Source: Kozakia baliensis (GTDB taxonomy: Bacteria; Pseudomonadota; Alphaproteobacteria; Acetobacterales; Acetobacteraceae). Taken from it: a stretch of 64,000 bases of DNA. The stretch covers positions 1 to 64,000 of the forward strand of contig NZ_CP014674.1 of NCBI RefSeq assembly GCF_001787335.1, read 5' to 3'. Below, in pieces: positions 62,506-64,000 of the stretch (within the stretch, counting starts at the first letter, position 1; the number at the start of each line of letters is the position of its first letter). Made by a program: the position numbers and the translations under genes. The notes under the pieces were generated by a model. It did no database searches, had not been told where the DNA came from, and saw only the letters and a list, made by a program, of their open reading frames with translations.

Positions 62506-63099
62506 ATGACGCAAACTCTTCTTTCCCCCGCCTATCTCGATCTTACCGTCAAGAAGAGCTTGTTTCGGGCTCAGGCGGCCCCTGCTTCCGGCGAAGAAGA
62601 AGCCATGGCGTTTTTCGAAAGCGTTCGCGATCCGGAAGCGACACATAATTGCTGGGCCTGGCGGATCGGTGCGCGGTATCGGAGTTTCGATGACGGTGAG
62701 CCGGGCGGTACGGCGGGACGCCCGATTTTACAGGCGATCGAAATGCAGGATTTCGACCGCGTTATGGTTGTGGTGACGCGTTGGTTCGGTGGTGTGAAGT
62801 TGGGCGCAGGCGGATTGGTACGCGCTTATGGCGGCGCTGCGGCTTCGTGTTTAAGGCAAGGCGAGATAGCAACTTTAGTGCCTATGAATGTGTTGAAATG
62901 GCACTGTCCGTTCGCGTTGCTGGCTCTGGTGCAGGCGCGTCTGGCTGGATGGGAAGCGCAACAACTCCGTTGCGATTTCGATGCGGAAGGCGCGGAAATG
63001 GAAATCGCCGTGCCGGAAGGAAGACGGGACGAGGTTATGGGGGAATTACGCGATCTCACGAGAGGGCAAGCACCTATAACCGTTCTGGATGCCGACTGA
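62506..63099 (+). CDS. YigZ/IMPACT family protein
   Basis: The 197-residue protein has the UPF0029/IMPACT N-terminal domain with RIGARYRSFDDGEPGGTAGRPILQAIE, visible as DDGEPGGTAGRPIL, and VVVTRWFGGVKLGAGGLVRAYGGAA, quoted by WFGGVKLGAGGL. Length matches YigZ. The family is linked to translation control or RNA binding, but the molecular role is not settled. Its last eleven bases overlap the start of the antiporter gene. Confidence 0.9.
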   Translation: MTQTLLSPAYLDLTVKKSLFRAQAAPASGEEEAMAFFESVRDPEATHNCWAWRIGARYRSFDDGEPGGTAGRPILQAIEMQDFDRVMVVVTRWFGGVKLGAGGLVRAYGGAAASCLRQGEIATLVPMNVLKWHCPFALLALVQARLAGWEAQQLRCDFDAEGAEMEIAVPEGRRDEVMGELRDLTRGQAPITVLDAD

Positions 63100-64000
63100 G
63101 GTGCTCGGTTGGTTCGCCGCGTTGGCGGGATTGGCAACGCTTTTCGGTTTTCTGAACGAGAAGTTTTTCCGGCTCCCGACCACTATTGGAATCATGGTGA
63201 TCGCGGTGCTGATCTCCATGGTGTTGCTCGTCATCGATCCTTGGGTGCCGGGAATCGATCTGCATATTCTGGCGCAGCGCGCTCTGACGGCGATCGATTT
63301 TCCTCACGCGCTCCTTAATATCGTCCTGTCTTTTCTGCTTTTCGCTGCGTCCCTCCAGGTCGATCTCGAACAGCTATGGGCGCGCAAATTCTCCGTCCTG
63401 ACATTGGCGCTGATCGGCACCCTGCTGGCGGTGGCGCTGTTCAGCATTTCCATGTGGTTCGTCTTTCCGCTCCTTGGTATCAACATGCCGTTCGTCTGGT
63501 GCGTGGTGCTAGGCGCTGTGCTAGCGCCGACAGACCCGGTCTCGGTCGTTGGGATGTTGCGCCGCATGGGCCTTCCGGCGCCATTGCAAGCGATCTTCAC
63601 CGGGGAGAGCCTGTTCAATGATGGTATCGGCGTGCTGGCATTCGGCGTAGCGCTGGACTTCATCACAGGGCAAGGCGCGAGTGGCGGCTCCGTCTTTTGG
63701 CGCTTCGTGTTGGAAGCATTGGGAAGCGGATTCTTCGGCGTGCTGATGGGCTGGTTCGCGGTCAGGTTCATGCGGCGGACGCACGATTCGCATCTCGAAT
63801 TGCTGGCTTCGCTCACCTTGGCGGCAGGCACTTACAGCCTCGCAGGTGTCTTGCATATGTCCGGCCCGATCGCGACGGTAGCGGCAGGCTTGATGCTCAG
63901 CACCGGCGCGGCCCAGCGCGCTATATCCCGCCGGGGTAAGCGCGATATTTATGCGTTCTGGACGCTTTCCGACGAAATTCTGAACGCCATGCTATTTTTA
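63089..64000 (+). CDS. NhaP-type cation:proton antiporter (CPA1), 3' truncated by window end
   Basis: The 304 visible codons encode about nine membrane segments. CPA1 hallmarks are LGAVLAPTDPVSVVGMLRR, with the TDP motif, FTGESLFNDGIGVLAF with the ion-binding Asp in FNDG, and SGPIATVAAGLML. The gene continues past the window. It would exchange Na+ or K+ for protons across the inner membrane, fitting pH homeostasis in an acid-producing organism. The ATG overlaps the end of the YigZ gene, so the two are cotranscribed. Confidence 0.9.
   Translation, partial: MPTEVLGWFAALAGLATLFGFLNEKFFRLPTTIGIMVIAVLISMVLLVIDPWVPGIDLHILAQRALTAIDFPHALLNIVLSFLLFAASLQVDLEQLWARKFSVLTLALIGTLLAVALFSISMWFVFPLLGINMPFVWCVVLGAVLAPTDPVSVVGMLRRMGLPAPLQAIFTGESLFNDGIGVLAFGVALDFITGQGASGGSVFWRFVLEALGSGFFGVLMGWFAVRFMRRTHDSHLELLASLTLAAGTYSLAGVLHMSGPIATVAAGLMLSTGAAQRAISRRGKRDIYAFWTLSDEILNAMLFL

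Noticed and set aside
1-64000. CRISPR arrays, insertion sequences and rRNA genes
   Set aside because: No regularly spaced repeats, transposase motifs or rRNA segments were found on reading both strands.

Overview
The window is one contiguous piece of a bacterial chromosome, moderately GC-rich and densely coded on both strands. The gene set suggests an acetic acid bacterium (Alphaproteobacteria, Acetobacteraceae): a dTDP-rhamnose/exopolysaccharide gene run, a secreted levanase-type GH32 enzyme beside a GH13 alpha-glucosidase, a xylulokinase, several polyol/sugar-type uptake genes and alphaproteobacterial-style core genes. Genus is not decided by the sequence; a levan-using relative of Kozakia, Asaia or Neoasaia is a guess. 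No rRNA, CRISPR array or transposase is visible; there is one tRNA (Pro, CGG).

Layout. 1-3.5 kb: end of rmlB, then rmlA, rmlC, rmlD and a GT2 glycosyltransferase, tightly coupled. 3.5-9.1 kb (minus strand): RluA-type pseudouridine synthase, ftsK (TTG start), rsmD, an RsuA/RluB-type pseudouridine synthase and a class-I glutamine amidotransferase. 9.1-14.1 kb: tadA, a DegP/MucD protease, threonine aldolase, folD and a short MetF-like reductase. 14.2-24 kb: secreted M1 metallopeptidase, then a minus-strand sugar block (Nudix, GH32, GH13) and an rbsABC-type importer ending in a clear terminator. 24-28.8 kb: dinB, a 26-residue membrane peptide with its own terminator, an MFS exporter, a LOG-family protein, tRNA-Pro and glutaminase. 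28.8-32.7 kb: small membrane protein, SRAP protein with a small acidic partner, then a lineage-specific, possibly phage-derived block (papain-like peptidase, two lipoproteins, small membrane protein) bounded by a cluster of stem-loops. 32.7-36.5 kb: glycine-rich exported protein, hemH, a 39-residue membrane peptide, asd, a 2OG-Fe(II) oxygenase and a small exported protein. 36.8-42.9 kb: the 2-oxoglutarate dehydrogenase complex, split into sucA (+) facing lpdA and sucB (-). 43-47.2 kb: xylulokinase, alpha/beta hydrolase, cupin, Bcr/CflA-type MFS. 47.2-48 kb: AT-rich non-coding island, then a TonB-dependent receptor with a His-rich N-terminus and a DUF1800/DUF1501 pair.

53.4-59.5 kb is the most unusual stretch. 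A PspB-like protein is translationally coupled to two exported beta-repeat proteins, the second of which ends in a membrane segment and a cytoplasmic coil resembling the PspC C-terminus. mlaE-mlaF, without mlaD, follow directly, then an exported beta-helix protein and an exported protein that seems to start at CTG. I read this as an envelope-stress/envelope-maintenance block. The window closes with radA (TTG start), a membrane acyltransferase, a YigZ/IMPACT protein and a truncated NhaP-type antiporter. Many operon joints are ATGA overlaps, and several gene ends carry near-perfect hairpins, some containing the stop codon.
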